DNA of 64,000 nt from Sipunculus nudus (lineage: Eukaryota; Annelida; Sipuncula; Golfingiida; Sipunculidae). The position numbers were made by a program, and so were the translations under genes. The notes below the pieces were generated by a model. That model saw nothing but the letters and a program-made list of their open reading frames with translations, was not told the DNA's origin and made no database searches. Each line of letters starts with the position of its first letter. Position 1 is the first letter of the stretch. The stretch spans positions 63,520,800 to 63,584,799 of the forward strand of contig CM049314.1 in assembly GCA_026874595.1 (NCBI GenBank), given 5' to 3'. This document shows positions 12,164 through 24,230 of this stretch, one piece after another.

Positions 12164-12887
12164 TATGTGAGTGTGTGTGTAAAATCCAAAAGCAAAAAAC
12201 AGTTTAACCAATATTTTATTAAACTCTTACCCTTAAGAACCCTGAATGAGTTGTCATAAGGACAGGAGGCATTACTAATCATAGGTTAGAAATAAGAACC
12301 TTGGGATTAAGTGGTAGAAGGGGGTCACATATACGGCACAAGATAGTGCAGGATAGTGGTATAAAATTGAAAGGGAATAAGGGTAAATAGAATAGAATTT
12401 TTTGTGGGCTGTTATGTGTTGAAAAAAGAATCATGGCATCACACTTGCACCAGATTTGCATAATGCAGAGAAGCCAATTTGCATTATTTTTTTCGGGAAA
12501 GTGCATCATCAAAGTGGTACAACCAAGACAATACAAAAATTCACCACTCAAGAGTTGTATCGATAACATGACGAACAAGTCTGTTGTAACTTTGAAATAC
12601 AAATAGATATAATCTTAACTAAGGATTGTTTGGTAAATACATGTTCATAACAGAACACAGGTTGCTTGATATATTATATGAAAGTTGATCATAAATATCT
12701 GTAAAAATCAAAGGAAAGAATAATGTGGATAAGTGAATCATTTGTTGAGAACCTCGTGCAACTCGTGGAAAGATCAATTCGATGGAATATTTGCCTCACT
12801 GCTTGTCTGAAAATATTAAATGTTAAAAGAATATAACTATAAATTTATTTAGGAGTATTACTATGAAAGAATAAAAAAGGTAATTTA

Positions 12888-12995
12888 TTAGGAAGCCTGA
12901 TTATTATGCTCTATATCAGCATTCCTGTCAAGTAGATGTTTTGCAATATCAAGGTCGTTCAGAAGAACTACAACGTGTAACGCTGTCCATTCCAT
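12888..12995 (-). CDS. Terminal ankyrin exon of a minus-strand gene (partial)
   Basis: On the minus strand, acceptor TTGTATTTTAG precedes an open frame reading EWTALHVVVLLNDLDIAKHL then LDRNADIEHNN, ending in TAA at 12890-12888. It matches the ankyrin consensus (W/TALH-x(8)-G/D-x-VxxLL-x-x-GADI) over a full repeat. A minus-strand AATAAA lies at 12849-12844, about 40 bp past the stop, as expected for a last exon. Earlier exons should lie at higher coordinates, but the first few hundred bases there hold only repeat sequence. The gene may be truncated by the segmental duplication starting at 13499. Confidence 0.65.
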   Translation of the reverse strand: MEWTALHVVVLLNDLDIAKHLLDRNADIEHNNQAS

Positions 12996-13069
12996 CTAAA
13001 ATACAAATATTTAAACATGTATTTATATAATTTATCTATATTATTAAGCGATAATTTTTCTTGGACAGG

Positions 13070-13345
13070 ATAATTGATATTCCGGATATTGGAGATCGTG
13101 GTTGATTTCGACAAGCATGTTGGTCAGTTCCGTATGTCTGTTTGTCTGTGCTACTCTCTACAGGTCACAATTTTACAGCATTCGCTTTCAAACTTACAAA
13201 GTCAATAGACATTCATACATCACAGACGCCTATTGTTTTTGGTTACTATAGCTAAAAGGTCATGGTCAGGGTCAACGAAAGACGACGAAATTTTATTTTT
13301 GTCATAACTTAGTCGATATAGGTCCTATCTTTACAAATTAAAGGG
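13070..13345 (+). repeat. Dispersed repeat (family B)
   Basis: Contains GTCTGTTTGTCTGTGCTACT, CTCTACAGGTCACAATTTTACAG, GGTCATGGTCAGGGTCAACG and a terminal CTATCTTTACAAATTAAAGG. These correspond in order to landmarks of the longer family B array at 15005-15975. Confidence 0.6.
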
Positions 13346-14219
13346 GAACCCGCGGTAGGACCTACCACCAGTTCATGCAATAGAGCTAGTCATGCATCAC
13401 TGTCAACACTGTACCAGCAGGGAGCTCTTTTGATAAACATGTGCTGTGTGACATGCAGGGTCGGAGGGGTAAAGCTGTGCTGTAAGGAGCACCAGTAGTC
13501 TACATGACACAAATTTGCTAATAATAAAAACCTAATTAAAGAAGCTTATCTACAATCATTTTCAGAAAGACAGGATTCATGTTTGCCTTTGTATTCCTAA
13601 TATACAGAAGCATTATCAGGAACTTGTGAATTGACTGGTTGCAGGTTTAACTGCCTAGTGACAATGAGTAGTAAGTTCTAAGTTCTAAGTTCTGAGTTGC
13701 ATTGTTTGACAGTTCCTCATGCCAAGTTACTTTATAATTGTTTCAGGTTCTTTGTTATATGTTTATTTGTTTTGTTATAACTTTTGTAAAATGCCATACT
13801 ATTAATCACAACTTTTAAAAAATAAATTTTATATCAGTTTCCCGAAAAGCATTTAAGACTTCAAATTAATATAAATATAATATTTATATGATATATAATA
13901 AATATAAGCAAATGCATTTCCCGGTATTAATATCCAAGTAAATCCCCATCTTGATTAACCTAGACCTGAGAATTTGCTTTGAATGTGCCCCCTCCCCCTC
14001 ATGACAGACGATGTTGTGTCTGAGTGGACAGAATGCTATCTCTGTGCAAACAGTCCTTTGAATTAGGATGCAGGTTCCCTGCCACTTATTTTTTTTGTGT
14101 CAGAGTTGTCAGCATACTGTACAGGCAGGCTAAATCAGCTCAACACAGCATTAAATAACCACGAGTACTCCACATAAAATTGAGCGTTGAGACTTTGATT
14201 ATCCGCAACAAATTGAAAG

Positions 14220-14522
14220 TTAGCCAGCAGTCAGATATGGAGTATCGTGTGAATCAGCCCTGTTCTTGAGGATGTACATGTCAAGGTGAGTCTGTACAGA
14301 CTGGCCTACACTGGGGTATTTCTGCGTACAGCCGGAACATGATACAACTGATGAAAGACATGAAGACAGGTTATAAAGATAACAGGATCAATGAAAATGT
14401 CAGTGATCCAGACCAATGTGGAAACTGCCTTTGCATTTGGTGTGTGATAACTTACCTGCCACACACCGGCTTGGACAAATGAAAATGCTAAAAATAATAG
14501 GAATAAAGCTGATTATTTTCAT
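14220..14522 (-). CDS. Candidate small secreted protein gene, unit 1 copy
   Basis: Two inferred exons. Exon 1 (14522 down to 14456) encodes MKIISFIPIIFSIFICPSRC then VA, a good signal peptide, and ends in phase 1 at donor GTAAGT. Exon 2 (14347 down to 14220) follows a strong pyrimidine-rich acceptor (GTCTTTCATCAG). It stays open in the required phase and reads VVSCSGCTQKYPSVG, QTHLDMYILKNRADSHD and on to TAA, about 64 residues in all. The mature part has at least two cysteines (SCSGC). No family was recognised, and further exons could follow if a weak internal donor is used. A first exon this clean and conserved in unit 2 argues for a real gene. The secreted role is inferred from the signal peptide only. 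Confidence 0.5.
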
Positions 14523-15004
14523 TCTGAAACTTGTAAGATATTTATTTTTAACATAATCAATATGAAGAAACAAAACCCCCCTGAGAGGGGTACATTCAAA
14601 TGCCCAGGCTGAGCACATGGCTCCGTTTATGTTTACTATTCATAGGCTCAACCCTCTACACGCATGTGACCTAGTCACGTGACTTATACAGGCAAATTCA
14701 AACTGGATATTACCACTGACTGTTGTTTATTCTCTCATATATTACAACAACAGGTGAGGAGTTGCGGGCTTTTACTTAGCTCATGTTATTCACAACACAT
14801 TAATCTTTATCTCAGACAAAAACTGGATGTATACAGCTAGATTTAAACTTGATACCTCCAAAATTGTGTAAAAATCTGCCTGAGCTCTGTACTGCATGCA
14901 CACACCACTCCCACCGACTGTGTGCTCCCATTGGGTCCTTTATATACCCAGTATACTCCTTTAAGCTCAGTTTCTTTCTCTGGGTCGTTTCAAGAATCAC
15001 GTTT

Positions 15005-15975
15005 AGTCGACTATTCTCAATCTTGTGTCACTTTGTTAATATACGTGTCTTTTTGTCAGTTGTCCTCTATTTCGCATGCTTGCTGGTTCTTGGGTATCAT
15101 ATATAGCATTCTACAGGCCACAGTTTTACAGGAATCCTTTGGAAAATGATACGTTTCATATTTTACACTAGCATCTTGAAAATGTTTTTTTTTTTATATT
15201 TAGGATATGGCCGCTAGGGGGCTCTCCCTTCAAACCTCTCCACCATTCCATTTTTGGCCATATCTCCAAAACTATAAACCTCAATTACATAAACGATATA
15301 TTATTTTCTTTCTCTGGTTAAATCATCTGCTCTCAATACTGTGTCACTTTGAGAGTATGTCTGTCTGTTTGTCAGCTGTCCTCAAGTTCCCCTGCTTCCT
15401 TGTTCTGACGGGTTACATATAACATTCTAACATTCAGTTTTGCAGGAATCATTTTAAAACTAGTAAAGCTTATATCTTACACTGACATCATGAAAGAGAT
15501 TTTTCATATTCGGAAATGGCCGCTAGGCGTTGCACTCGAACCTCTAAAACATATCATTTTTTTGCAATATCAAAAAAAAATAAATAAACTTCAATTACAT
15601 AAACTTTAGCTTATTTTCTTTCGCTTGGTCTACTTCATAACCTGGTTAAGTCATCTGGTCTCAACCTTATGTCACTTTGTCAGGATGTCTCTCTGTTTGT
15701 CAGGTGTCCTCAATTTTGCCTGCACGCGGGTACCGTCTCAAATATAGCATTCTACAGGCCACAGTTTTGCAGGACTCGCTTTTTTACTTACACTTGTAAT
15801 ATATAACAACGATATCTGGAAGTCCTATGTGTATTATTCAAATAAGTCAAAGGACAAGGTCAAGGTGATTAAAACACCAAAACCAAAATCTTTTTTCCTC
15901 ATCACTTTTTTAATATTGGACCTATCTTCAGGAAACTTATTTGGTATTGCTCATTCATCTGACTAACTTTACGCC
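15005..15975 (+). repeat. Family B repeat, three monomers of about 320 bp (unit 1)
   Basis: The sequence GTGTCACTTTGTTAATATACG, TTTTTGTCAGTTGTCC and AGCATTCTACAGGCCACAG recurs with variation at about 15025, 15340 and 15668. The array ends in a tail with GGACAAGGTCAAGGTGATTA. Short ORFs here are non-coding by-products. Confidence 0.8.
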
Positions 15976-16867
15976 ATTTTCGGCAAGCGCGTGACCTATG
16001 GTCATCTAGTTTGTATTGCTATAACTGTGAAAGATCATGCATTACATTTCAATATGAATTACCTTAGTACTTCCTTGTTCTATTCTTGGGTTATTGGCCA
16101 TTACCAAATCAACGGTGTTCGGGTACAACCTTCGCTAAAAGTAAAGGTAAAAAGGGAAATATCAATTACAATGAGAAACGGTTGTGGGTGCAAAATAGAT
16201 GCAGAGGAAATACAAGCCAGGTAACAGGGTCATCACAAGAATAATTTAAAGGTCCGTTGAGATTTCTCTGGGCGTACTTAAAAAACAAACTGTAGGTACG
16301 TCGGTAGGTCGATCGGTGGGCTAGCTGGCTGGCACGCAGGCAGGTAGACAGGAAGAGAAACAGAGGTTGAGACAGGCAGATCAGACCCTTAGTTCCTTAT
16401 ACGATTGAGAGGTATGGGAGGTGGAGGAGGTGAAGGACGGGGCAGGGTATCTACATTAGCACTCTGTGTACCTACATAGTCAAAATATTATTATTTATCT
16501 TACATGGTGACTGCGTTTACACAATTTGTTTCAGCAGTTATTGTATGCAGGTGGCGCCATATTTGGTATGAGTTCCATACAAATTTGTGCACAATATTGC
16601 CCAGCATAAGCGACTACTTGCAGAGAGCTGAATATGATTTTCCCTCTGTACTTGTTAAAAAATTGGTATGTGAATCTTTTACCTGTAAAACCATAGTCAT
16701 CACTGGTTCATTGGATCTTGACAGGTAACCATCATGGTTCTGTGTACACCCGTCTCCCTTTATTTCTCTCTTTCCTTCTCTCCCTCTTTTGATTTAGTTG
16801 ATGTTTTAATTTTTAATACATGGAGGATGGTACTGCTATATACATACAGCATGCTCTCTCTTACCTG

Positions 16868-16914
<47 letters not shown>

Positions 16915-19900
16915 ATATCCAAACAATTTTAGAAAAGCAGATAAACAATCGAGATAAGTGATCAGCTAAAGTTAAAATCATTTGAGTTTGAAATGTCTAA
17001 CGCTAGATTATTTCCTCATCAAATAACTTAGTGAATGCAGAGTGTACATCATTTGCCGTTCGGTCAATAGTTTGGGTATAATAGGGCACTCCTCTATTGA
17101 ATGTGTGAAATTCAATTCTATGTTCTCTGCCGATGCATAGTTCACCAATCGCCCTCTTGTCTTTCTTCTTTCCTTGACACTCATAGTTTGTACATCTACT
17201 ACATACCCCATAAATATTGATCAGTTTATCTAAATGTTTGTATAGCGATCAGGCAAAACTATATAAAGCTAAAATTAACGAAATATAGATCCCGGTTATT
17301 TTGTCCACTGGCTCTGCCTTCATTCAAATGGGACCGGAAATGGTGTTATTACAGGTACTGAAGCTAGTCAAGTGATGACGGGGAAACTGACATACTGTTC
17401 CCTTGACAAATTACGGGGAAAACTGAGGGTACCAGTTTCGGCTGAGTTAGTGCTGCTAAACTTGCCAGAGGATTTTAACACGATAATGCTTCAAGTCTAG
17501 GTAATTTGTTTACAGATTGTTCATATCTTAAGATAGCGAGAAAGAACCTAAGAATTTGTTTGAAATCTTGTAGCTACTTCTCGTAGTTTGCACTTTACAG
17601 TGTACGTAATAAGCTGATAGGAAAGACCATGGTGGGTAAGATGACCAAATTCACTTTGTTACAGGTGCCTTTTTTATTGTGTGACACGGGAGTAACTCGT
17701 GTTGTAGCGCCCGTGTCTGGCCGCGTGTTGCACTCTCAGTTTAATCCGTACTTATTGAACTGTCGTCGTCATGCTGGCTTGGGGCTTTCTTGCTTGGTCG
17801 AGCTGGGGCTGGCTCACGTGTGGACCCGGATATGTTGAGGCACGGCATTCGTTGTTCTGGTATGTTATTTGAACGTGTGTGCTGTGTTTGATTCTTTGGA
17901 ATGTTCGGGCAATGGAAGGTTCTCGGCTGGAGGTGAAAAGTTATAAATAGGGGGCTGTGTTTTAGAGCCGGGAGAGAGGTGAGAGGATATTCCAGCGGAC
18001 ACAGACGTGTGGGACCTATCCGATTATCCAGTAATTTTAGGAATTCTACTATTACTAACACTTTACAATTTAGTGCTACCTGTCTCAAGTTTACTTTCTG
18101 GATTGTTACAACAGCTTAACATTGGACTGTTATTCTCCGAAAGAATTCGTGTGAACTGTTCGCCGGCTTATACATTTTAACGGAATTATCGTTGTAACAA
18201 TGGTGGTATCCAGGTACTTATCACTTTGTTTATTTTACTTTGTGATTGTATTGATTTGTTGTTATACTGCAGTTGTACTGTGTAATTGTATTGATTTAGT
18301 GTATTGTAATGTTGGAGTTGTTTTGAGAATAAAGTATAGTTATTTGTTAACAAAGAACCACGGACTTCTTTATTCATTCCCCTAGACATTTCACGCTGCC
18401 TTGTGTTACAGAATCTGATTTTTTTAGCTTTTTGACAAAATTTATGTTCATCACGCATACGTGATCTGTTGATATTAGGTTCCGCAACAACTGTTAAATC
18501 ATAGTTCCACTGCAGTGTATACTGCATCGGTAATTATTCTGAGTAAAGCGTATTGAGCAGTCTGAGTCTGGTGTAAAGTGTTACAAAATCCTTGCTTGCC
18601 CTGAAATGGGGAATACAGATGTTGACATTTTGTGGGACAAAAGATATGGTGAATCTAGAAATAAATTTACTATTGATTGCAGGAAGCTTCTCCGTACATA
18701 ATTTGTCACACGTCTGATCTCACTTTTTATACGTTGAAGGCATTGTCCTTACACTAGACAGGATTTCATGTGAAAATTGAACTAATCAATATTGTATTTA
18801 AAAGTTATTTATGCGTATGGTAGGAAGTATGTTTTCTGTATAAATCAGCATGGAAGAAATGAGTCAAGTGGTTTGGACCTCCAAAAGCTTGAAGACAACG
18901 AGGTAAGAACAAATAATGAAGGTATCTCTGATATTTCCCAATTATGTATTATCATCTTCATTCAGGTATTATTAATAGACAGAATGTTACAATCAGTATA
19001 TAAATGATTTTAATAGATATCCATCAACAAACTCTACCTCTCTATATAATTAAATAGACATAATTTCAACAACAAAGACATTATTACCATTGTTGAAATT
19101 TTAGGCCACTTTTGTTGAATACGTTCGTTAAATATCTGTAACAAAACTTCGTCAGTAATTGCATAGTATAGATATCTGATCTTGTGTGGCATAATTTTAC
19201 CCTAAGAATCATCTTTGCCCTAATTTAATTAGAAATATGTATTGCTATTACATTCCAATTTCAGTCTGATCACCCCATCATTATATTTCATTCAAATTTG
19301 AATTATAAGTAAGGATTTATTTGTTTATTATTGTTTCGAAGAAAATGAAATAAATGTTCCTTTAACGGTAAAATAAGCAGCACGGACGTATTGTTTTCTA
19401 ATTAAATATATTATTTGTGCCACCAGATGTCGCTTCGTCTGAGACCAGTTATGCATTAACCTACGGCAATATGAGCAGAATAAATATACCTAAATACTGA
19501 TAATCGATTAAAATGTGTATATGATACGATGATGTTAATTTTTGTTTCGAAGAAAATGAAATAAATGTTCCTTTAACGGTAAAATAAGCAGCACGGACGT
19601 ATTGCTTTCTTATTAAATATATTATTTGTGCCACCAGATGTCGCTTCGACTGAGACCAGTTATGCATTAACCTACGGCAATATGAGCAGAATAAATATAC
19701 CTTAATACTGATAATCGATTAAAATGTGTATATGATACGATCGACCTAATGATAAAGTAAATAAATAAATAAACTTAACTGAGATTTCCGTGTTACAGTA
19801 CTGGAGTGTACTTTGATTCGGGCTGATTTCTGTCAAGCCGAAAGCAGCAAGGAAGGTACACAAATTCAGTTATTTATGTGTATTCACATGGCCGGTTGTT

Positions 19901-20001
19901 CATCAGTTTTGGGGTTCCCTATTATGATTTCAAAAAAAGGCATTCAAGTGAAATCCCACATTAAAATCTCTAATGTTGCACATTGCTCTCTAAGCACGTA
20001 A
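15968..20001 (+). CDS. Unrecognised multi-exon gene, unit 1 copy
   Basis: Inferred exons: A (start uncertain, at or after 15968, to 16220), B 16551-16724, C 18824-18902, D from 19807. A reads ...WVIGHYQINGVRVQPSLKVK then RNGCGCKIDAEEIQA and ends in phase 2 at GTAACA. B (174 bp, phase 2 to 2) reads WRHIWYEFHTNLCTILPSIS then DYLQRAEYDFPSVLVKKLV and ITGSLDLD. C (79 bp, phase 2 to 0) reads KYVFCINQHGRNESSGLDLQ then KLEDNE. Three successive splice junctions in matching phases make a real gene plausible. After C, the better acceptor (TTACAG at 19798) would add YWSVL and stop; using the AG at 19806 instead gives CTLIRADFCQAESSK and a further 50 or so residues to TAA at 20001. No domain family recognised, no start exon found. 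A solo LTR lies in the intron between B and C. Confidence 0.4.
16867..16912. repeat. (CT)n microsatellite
   Basis: CT-rich run interrupted once near its start; the counterpart at 28365-28405 carries a different interruption. Confidence 0.95.
17680..18410 (+). mobile_element. Solo LTR (731 bp), unit 1
   Basis: Bounded by TGTGACA and TGTTACA, near-perfect terminal inverted repeats of the TG...CA type. It has an internal TATA-like TTATAAATAGG at 17941 and AATAAA near 18331, the promoter then poly-A signal order expected in an LTR. No primer-binding site, gag or pol flanks it, so it is a solo LTR, probably Gypsy-like. No clear target-site duplication was seen. ORFs inside it are not genes. Confidence 0.6.
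19332..19740 (+). repeat. 210-bp tandem duplication unique to unit 1
   Basis: Two units (19332-19541 and 19542-19740) start TGTTTCGAAGAAAATG and end CGATTAAAATGTGTATATGA with TACGA. Unit 2 has one copy only (about 30827-31025). Confidence 0.95.
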
Positions 20002-21049
20002 ACGGCGATGGTATGTCGATTGTGATTTAATTCCGGAAAATTGGGGAAGACCACATGTTCCAGGTGGGAGGTTGTGAATTCAAATCTTACCAGTTAGTTT
20101 TTTCCTCGTGAGGTTGTCGGTTGAATATCAGCTTGATTGCATAGAGTAATATAGAATTTTTAAACGAATGAAAATGGCCCATATAGACACACACACAAAC
20201 GCATTTGCAAAATTAAAAGGAACGGCTCCGCAGAACATTTTCATTCAGTCAACATCAATTTCATTCTATTTGAATCTATAGCGCTCATTCAACATAACTG
20301 TTATCAAAAGCCCTTTACAGACTAAGCCAATATTTTGTCAAATCAATACTAAAATTAATGCAAAAAAGTCACAAAAATATTTCTAAGGTGTAAAGTTTAT
20401 TTTAAGATTTCTCAGAAAAGAAGTTAATCTGCGACTAAACTTAATATGCTGACTCCCCCCCCCCCCTATACTTATATGTTTAGGCCAGATACTTATATTT
20501 TATTAACCGGCTTTTAACATGCTGCCGTCGTATTGGCCAAAAGGAATACGGAGGCAAAACCCAAAAGCGACACTTTATATCAAAACATACAATCGTGAGC
20601 AGTCATTCTATCTCCACAAAGTACTCGAGTAATACACTTGAAAAACGCCGCTGGCCGGCAATTTTCCAGATTTAAGGTCCTAACCTACTTTCTTGTGACA
20701 TTCATTCCGGGGCGGTGCGTCACAAGGCACAGTGACTCACATGTGATGAGTCGATTTCAATCTGACACTGTCCACAGTAATGTCACACAAATCGGAATAC
20801 TTGTTAATTTCATTCTGGGGGGTTGCATAACTGAGAACAGTGGGTACCGGCTGATATGAACCCACTGTATTAACTAAGTGTATAACCGTATGACTCAAGT
20901 ACCTTGATCGGAATGTGGAATGACGTGTCGTAATATGTATGTCCATGCTCTGTATCTGGTTAATCATATGTGTGGCTGATTAATAATTACCTGTATTAGT
21001 AATTAACTGGCTTGTACGGTATCGTATTGGCTTGAGGTCAGCGTATCCC

Positions 21050-22505
21050 CAAATTATTCTGGGGGTATTATTAGCACATAGCTCGGAGAATATGGAAAAG
21101 AGAGACTTAATTTCAGGTTTCCGGGGAGACTTTTCATGAGCCTTCCTGGATGTCCAGTTTGAAGATTCCAGTTCTAGTGGCTACAATTTGTGCCCTGTTC
21201 ACAGATAACCGCATCTTTATAGGTCTAAAAAAGTAGAACCAAAATTGTAAAAATTCGAAAAAAATCCAGTTGCCACCGCAATTCTTCAGAAAATGACGAA
21301 ACACTACTTGAACTATATTAATGCAAAGAATTATGGTGATCAGTGTATTAGTAATCTAACAATTGGAGCTTTTTCAAATTTTTAATGAGTGTGGGGGTAC
21401 TTCTGAGCACCATAGCTCTAAAGGATATGGGTAACAGAGACCTAATTTCAAGTTTCTGCGGATAATTTTTAGTAACTTTCAGGATGTCGAGGTAGAAGAT
21501 TGTAGGTCTAATGGTTATTATTTGTGCCCTGCTTTGGTATCAACATTTTAAATATTCTGAAAGGTACTTCTGATAAGCTCCATGTCTCAGAGAAAATGTT
21601 TAACGGAGACATAATTTCAGGTTTCCATGGAGACCATTTATGGACCTGCCAAGATGTTGATTAAGAAGATTCTAGGTCTAGTGGTTACGATTTGTGCCCT
21701 GTTAACGGATGACCGCTTCTTTAACCGTCTCAAAAATAGAGAAAAAAATGTGTAAAAATTCGAAAAAAAATTCCAGGTGGTGCCACCAGTCTGCAAGAAC
21801 TGATGAAATACTTCATGACCAATATGCATGTAGAGAATCATGGTAATGCCCAGGATGTCGAGGTAAAAGATTCTTGGTGTAATGGTTAATATTTGTGCCC
21901 TGCTTTGGTATTAAATTAATAATTATTCTGCGGGAACTTCTGAGCCCTAAGCCCCATAGGTCAAAGGATATGGGTAAAAGAGACCTTAATTCAAGTTTCA
22001 GTGGAGACTTTTAATTGGCCTCCCAGGATGTCAATTTAAAAGATTCCATGTCCAGTGGTTACGACTTGTGCCCTGTAAACAGATGACCGCACCTTTATAG
22101 GTCTCAAAAAATGAGAAACAAATGCTTAAAAATTCGAAAATAATCCAAGTGGCACCACTAGTCTTCATAATATGACGAAACACTCCGTGATCTATATGCA
22201 TGCAAAGAATCATGGTGATCAATGCATTAGTTGTTCAGATACTAGAGCTTTTGTATCATTTTTTTTTTTTGTATAATTATACGGGTACTTTGGAGCCCCA
22301 TAGCTCGGTGGATATGGGTTACAGAGACCTAATTACAGGTTTTCTTAGGAGATGTTTTATGGTCCTCTACGACTGCCGGTGGTTCGTGATCCTAGCCTTT
22401 ATGTTTACGATTTGTGCCCTGCTAACGGCCAGACGGCCGGACGGAAGGACGACGGAGGGTGCCCCTTCGCTATAGCTCAGCATGACTGAAAGTCAGCTGA
22501 TCTAA
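21050..22505 (+). repeat. Family A repeat, about five monomers (unit 1)
   Basis: Monomer starts of the type TTCTG-GGGTACTTCTGAGC-CC are seen near 21053, 21390, 21555, 21920 and 22275. The array ends in the tail GGCCAGACGGCCGGACGGA, then GCTATAGCTCAGCATGACTG and AAAGTCAGCTGATCT. Confidence 0.85.
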
Positions 22506-23245
22506 AAGAAACTAACTCAGTAGGCCTTAAGCATTTGAATGATGTTGATAAATGGAAATTGAAACTATGTGACTTATAACCGCCCGTTCAACGTATTTAA
22601 CTTACAACTAGTTTAGGCTTAGTGATTTTGAAATTTGTTCCTTCACCGGGTTGATAAAAAATTACAGTTTCTGTCTATGTTATACTCAATATATGCATAA
22701 TTATGAAAAAAATTTGAACCGCCAGGTCAATTTTAAAAAAACCACAAGGCACCGGGCGGGCAGGCACTGCTCGACCGATCGCAGATGGGTTTAAACTTAA
22801 TGCCTAATTAGAGGGCAATGAAAATAAACGTGTTCAATCCTCGGCATCTTAACCTGGCATCCAGGGCGTAATATCTCACACAAGGCTAAAGCATATATAT
22901 ATATATATGTAATAAGAGGTATTGCGGTGGTAGTATTAGTAGAAGCTTAAGTAAAGATAAAGAGTGACCCCTTTTTGATAGACTTACTTGTTTATTAACA
23001 CACGAGCTTTCGAAGCAAACAGGTTTCTTTGTCAGGAGGTAATCAGGTGGGAACGTGTAGAGAGATATTATATATGATGGAACGACAATGAATAGAGTCC
23101 ATAATGCCAAAAACATTGTATTTACAATCTGATTGGATATTTGGTAATATTAGAGTTAATAATGCCAGAAACAGTGTATTTACAATCTGATTGGAGTTTT
23201 AGTAATATTAATGTTTTAACCAAGATGCCCTGCGTGGGTGTGGTT

Positions 23246-23602
23246 CAGTGCAGTTCGCAATGCTTCATTCGGGAATTCCGCGAAACCGCACGAAGGTCGA
23301 TGTCATCCACATCATGACGTTACGTCAAAGGGTCGCTTGCTCCAAAGTGCGGCCTTCCGTGGTAAAGCCCACCATTTCCACTAGTAGTCCCTACCCAAGT
23401 CGCCTGTCAAATGCCACAATCGGTCCGTTTATCGGTCGAGGGTGTGCCGCGAGCCGGATACCCAACCCTACCCCATCTGTGAGGGAGGGTGAGGTACGAT
23501 TTCCCAATGCTCTGTCTGGCTCTTGCTTTTTCTCTCCCGCCCGGACCATCGGGCCCGTAAGATGTTCCATGCTAGGCCGCCGGTATGCAAAGAAAAAAAA
23601 AT
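23246..23602 (+). CDS. GC-rich conserved ORF, unit 1
   Basis: An open frame of about 118 codons (23248-23604) begins at a non-ATG or internal Met and reads MLHSGIPRNRTKVDVIHIMT, later CAASRIPNPTPSVREGEVRF and SMLGRRYAKKKK. Both strands are open, which favours a GC-rich non-coding element over a protein. Unit 2 differs at only about three positions over 345 bp. No family recognised. It might be a transposon end or a promoter region. Confidence 0.25.
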
Positions 23603-23604
23603 AA

Positions 23605-24230
23605 AACATAAATGTAAGTTATATGATAAAGCTGAATAAAGTAAAATAAAACACATGATGATTATACAAAAAAATAGTTATAAACATAAACAAAATAACA
23701 AACATATCATTGATAATAATAGAATATTAGAATAATATAGATAACAATAATAACACTAATAGAAATAATAATAATAAAAATAATAATAATAATATAGCTG
23801 TACTATAAAGTGTAAACAAATAATTTAAAGAGAGATAAAGTAAAGTAATTCAGAGAGCAGAACTATTGAAACAAAGGAGTGATCATCTTGAATATAATAT
23901 CAGTTTTACATATCAAATAGTCAAAAGATTGAAAGAAAATATGCTAACGAAAATATGCAGATGATAAAATAATCAGAAACAGGAACAGAAATCATAATAA
24001 TAATAATAATGATAATATGTAAAATTATAAATAGAAGTAATACTGGAGAACTAAGTGCAGGTAACAAGGTAAAGGGAGAAAACATAACATGGTAAAGATG
24101 AAAACACAGTGATAAAGTAGATAAGAAAGAAATGACACAGACAAGTTAACAATAAAGTGAGAAGAAAAAGATTAAAAGATCACCAGGGGCTAGAGATTAA
24201 TGTTTCTGGTGTGCCAGGTAACCGTAGTCT
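23605..24230. repeat. A-rich, (AAT)n-bearing low-complexity tract, unit 1
   Basis: AAT/ATA triplet runs and A-rich sequence with no coding signal. It follows the GC-rich ORF in both units. Confidence 0.7.

Noticed and set aside
14221-14297. Plus-strand exon CCAGCAGTC...ATGTCAAG followed by GTGAGT
   Set aside because: It has a plausible donor and phase, but it overlaps the better supported minus-strand exon with signal peptide; no link to the next plus-strand exon was found.
18186-18410. Primer-binding site and internal retrotransposon region after a shorter LTR ending near 18198
   Set aside because: The TGGTGGTATCCAGG stretch could resemble a primer-binding site, but the AATAAA and the matching TGTTACA end further on fit one 731-bp LTR better.
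17741-18527. ORFs of 113-115 codons on the minus strand (and their copies at 29235-30021)
   Set aside because: They lie inside or across the edge of the solo LTR, on the strand opposite its signals, and show no domain.
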